From contig JBECKQ010000261.1 of NCBI GenBank assembly GCA_040235375.1, positions 1-13,476 of the forward strand: a stretch of DNA of 13,476 nucleotides, in the 5' to 3' direction. Of the stretch, positions 12,478 to 13,476 are shown in pieces. This stretch comes from JBECKQ01 sp040235375 (lineage in GTDB: Bacteria > Planctomycetota > Phycisphaerae > UBA1845). Each line of letters starts with the position of its first letter. Within the stretch, counting starts at the first letter, position 1. The notes beneath the pieces are model-generated. The model saw only the letters and a list, made by a program, of their open reading frames with translations, was not told where the DNA came from and did not search any database. The position numbers were made by a program, and so were the translations under genes.

Positions 12478-13386
12478 ATGAATGCGAGGTCCTTCATCGT
12501 CTTGCCGGCGCTGGCGCTGCTGGCTGGCTGCGCTCCGGCGGAGCGCATTCAATATCCGGCTGATTGGCAGATCGAGTGGGAGGGGCGCTCGCTCTGGGCC
12601 ACACCGAACGCGTACATCTACGCCACCCACGGGGCAGCGGCCGGGGAGGTGGACCGCCTCGCCGCGCGCGTCAAGAGCGAGTATTCGGCCGAACTCGGCC
12701 AGCCCACCCCACCAGTGCTGATCATCGTTCGCGATGCTGGCGAGCCGCTTCCAGGAGACGATCTCGGCGCGCTGCTCCGTTGTACGTTGCGTATGGAGAT
12801 CGAGCGGACTCCGGCCGTCGCGGCAGAAGACGAGCAGCCGGGCGCGCCCACTCGGACCATCGAGGCGCAGACGGACGAGGCGCTGACGACGCTCGCTGCG
12901 GCGGGCATCGCCACGGGGTGTACGCTCGAAGTGCTGGCGGGATCGGTCCCGCTGACGTGTGATGCGCGGGGGCTGCGGGCGATTTGCCGCGCGCCGGACG
13001 GACCATCCGCGCGGGAATGCGGCGCTGTGATCCTGCCGACCCTCGCCTGCTTGCGCGCACAGGTGCGCCGCATGATGCGCGACGCATTGAAGATGTACGG
13101 CATCGGGCCGGTAGCGCAGATGGTGTTCGCGCCGGTTCTGGCGATGGTTGAGGCCAAGACCGTGGATCGGCTGGACCGGCTGCGCGAAGCGGCGCTGTTC
13201 GAACATTGGCTGTTCGAGCACGCGGACGTCGCTCCGGAGCAGAAGTACGCTATCGCATCGGAAAGGCGCGAACGCTGGGGCGGAAGTGTGGAGGCTGCTG
13301 CCGCGTCGGTCGCCAGCGCAGCCGACGCTATCAACGTAACGACGACCGACGACAGGCCGAACGAAGCAACGTCATCGAAGCCGTGA
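12478..13386 (+). CDS. 302-residue lipoprotein of unknown function
   Basis: Starts at ATG 12478, with GGAGG (12467-12471) 6 nt upstream. An upstream in-frame ATG at 12427 is rejected because it adds a charged leader ahead of the signal. The signal peptide M-N-A-R-S-F-I-V-L-P-A-L-A-L-L-A-G-C has a clear lipobox. The mature part begins with Y-P-A-D-W-Q-I-E-W-E-G-R-S-L-W-A-T-P-N-A-Y-I-Y-A. It contains V-L-I-I-V-R-D-A-G-E-P-L, several cysteines (C-T-L, C-D, C-R, E-C, A-C) and a helical C-terminal half (K-T-V-D-R-L-D-R-L-R-E). It ends in a polar, alanine-rich tail. No catalytic motif is evident. Similar lipoproteins seem to be restricted to planctomycetes as far as I recall, but I do not recognise a named family. 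It looks monocistronic in this window. Confidence 0.83.
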   Translation: MNARSFIVLPALALLAGCAPAERIQYPADWQIEWEGRSLWATPNAYIYATHGAAAGEVDRLAARVKSEYSAELGQPTPPVLIIVRDAGEPLPGDDLGALLRCTLRMEIERTPAVAAEDEQPGAPTRTIEAQTDEALTTLAAAGIATGCTLEVLAGSVPLTCDARGLRAICRAPDGPSARECGAVILPTLACLRAQVRRMMRDALKMYGIGPVAQMVFAPVLAMVEAKTVDRLDRLREAALFEHWLFEHADVAPEQKYAIASERRERWGGSVEAAAASVASAADAINVTTTDDRPNEATSSKP

Positions 13387-13476
13387 ATAACCGAAGGTTC
13401 GCTCCACAGTCCGATTCGATCACTCCGGAAGCCCAGAGCGGACACTTAGCTTGACAAACGTGCCACTGATCGATCG

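Noticed and set aside
11506..13221. 571-codon open frame on the minus strand
   Set aside because: It is antisense to the conserved helical protein and to the 302-residue lipoprotein, which have signal peptides, RBSs or family motifs. Its own translation is Arg/Gln/His-rich with no domain, as expected for an antisense frame in GC-rich DNA.

Overview
The window is GC-rich bacterial DNA in two transcriptional blocks: everything supported between 88 and 7805 lies on the minus strand, everything from 8461 to 13386 on the plus strand. The gene families point to a planctomycete, perhaps of the Phycisphaerae. The clues are a Ser/Thr kinase with a conserved C-terminal polytopic membrane module, an integrase starting with a characteristic RRKLGGNRVIPSP block, a Ycf46-like AAA ATPase, and many lipoproteins. 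This placement is inference from family resemblance; there is no rRNA or other marker gene.

Minus-strand block, read 7805 to 88: (1) an intact 913-residue transmembrane Ser/Thr kinase (zinc ribbon, kinase, TM helix, extracytoplasmic region, about 300-residue membrane module); (2) a second kinase gene reduced to its N-lobe (5013 onward) and joined out of frame near 4620 to an intact membrane module (3710..4609); (3) an exported alpha/beta hydrolase; (4) an exported serine hydrolase of the beta-lactamase/EstB fold; (5) a polytopic membrane protein broken by an in-frame amber codon; (6) a tiny lipoprotein. Gaps are short, ribosome binding sites are mostly good, and the set looks like one operon for envelope sensing and envelope hydrolysis.

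The most unusual structure is here. The last ~36 codons of the membrane module (Y-x-x-W-x-SLAGxPIFKDxLxEP) occur four times: as the natural ends of the two kinase-type modules, and twice more as solitary tails directly after the stop codons of the alpha/beta hydrolase (2598..2730) and the beta-lactamase-fold hydrolase (1139..1258). The layout is enzyme, tail, ribosome binding site, next enzyme. The tails differ mainly at synonymous positions. They are either footprints of repeated deletion in a tandem array of [enzyme + membrane module] units, or short single-pass membrane ORFs still under selection.

Positions 7806-8460 are largely gene-free and contain a 9-bp tandem repeat. The plus-strand block starts with mobile-element debris: an integrase N-terminal fragment (8461..8700) and a Ycf46-like AAA ATPase gene broken by a -1 frameshift near 9080, a nonsense codon at 9966 and loss of its 3' end. 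Next is an apparently intact two-gene lipoprotein operon (BamE/SmpA-like plus partner, 10354..11347). It is followed by a probably 5'-truncated coiled-coil protein (11449..12294) that may belong with the AAA ATPase, and by an intact 302-residue lipoprotein (12478..13386). The right side therefore looks like an eroding accessory island containing working lipoprotein genes.
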